Positions 6,751 to 6,819 of a DNA stretch of 6,819 nucleotides are shown here, piece after piece. The stretch spans positions 1 to 6,819 of the forward strand of contig NZ_SRZM01000182.1 in the NCBI RefSeq assembly GCF_019402445.1. The letters are read 5' to 3'. The translations under genes were made by a program, and so were the position numbers. The notes under the pieces are model-generated. The model searched no databases, was not told the origin of the DNA, and worked only from the letters and a program-made list of their open reading frames with translations. Source of the stretch: Brachyspira pilosicoli (GTDB lineage Bacteria > Spirochaetota > Brachyspiria > Brachyspirales > Brachyspiraceae). Numbering within the stretch: position 1 is the first letter of the stretch; the number at the start of each line of letters is the position of its first letter.

Positions 6751-6819
6751 ATTTAAAACTAATAGTGTTTTTTTTTGCTTAAATTTATTTGATAGTTATA
6801 TATGAAAATTGAAAATAAT

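Noticed and set aside
6755..6776. Hairpin-like AAAACT-AAT-AGT(G)TTTT followed by nine T, resembling a plus-strand terminator
   Set aside because: The stem has only one G-C pair and needs a bulge, and no plus-strand gene precedes it. It could at most be a weak operator, with no evidence for one.
1..6819. CRISPR arrays, tRNA or rRNA genes, insertion sequences, prophage or defence genes
   Set aside because: No regularly spaced repeats, no recognisable tRNA or rRNA segments, no transposase or terminal inverted repeats, and almost all the space is filled by six metabolic genes.

Overview
The window looks like ordinary chromosomal DNA from a very AT-rich, anaerobic, fermentative bacterium. Leucine is mostly TTA/CTT, isoleucine is often ATA, and arginine is mostly AGA. 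TGA is a stop (it ends rhaD), which argues against Mollicutes that read TGA as tryptophan. My best guess is a Brachyspira-like spirochaete; a Fusobacterium- or Clostridium-like organism is the main alternative. This rests on composition and protein flavour only, not on a search.

Layout, left to right: (1) a medium-chain zinc alcohol dehydrogenase of the YahK/cinnamyl-alcohol-dehydrogenase type on +, whose frame is open at the left edge; (2) a hairpin that can terminate transcription from both sides; (3) pgi, glucose-6-phosphate isomerase, on -; (4) a compact divergent promoter region of about 100 bp; (5) dcd, dCTP deaminase, on +, followed by its own terminator; (6) a three-gene L-rhamnose catabolic operon on -, transcribed rhaB-rhaA-rhaD; (7) about 125 bp of A/T-tract-rich upstream region holding the likely rhaBAD promoter and reaching the right edge.

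Functionally, rhaBAD is a complete three-step route: L-rhamnose to L-rhamnulose (RhaA), to L-rhamnulose-1-phosphate (RhaB), then cleavage to dihydroxyacetone phosphate plus L-lactaldehyde (RhaD). All the catalytic and metal-binding residues I could place are present, so the operon appears intact. The 12-13 base gaps, with each ribosome binding site touching the preceding stop codon, imply one mRNA with coupled translation. No rhamnose transporter, mutarotase or regulator lies in the window. Pgi is central glycolysis and Dcd supplies dUMP precursor; neither has an evident link to rhamnose.

I found no sign of an undescribed system. The points most worth checking are the NAD-type aspartate in the alcohol dehydrogenase, the bifunctional-looking motif in the short Dcd, the interleaved pgi/dcd control signals, and the A8 tract inside the proposed rhaB promoter spacer.
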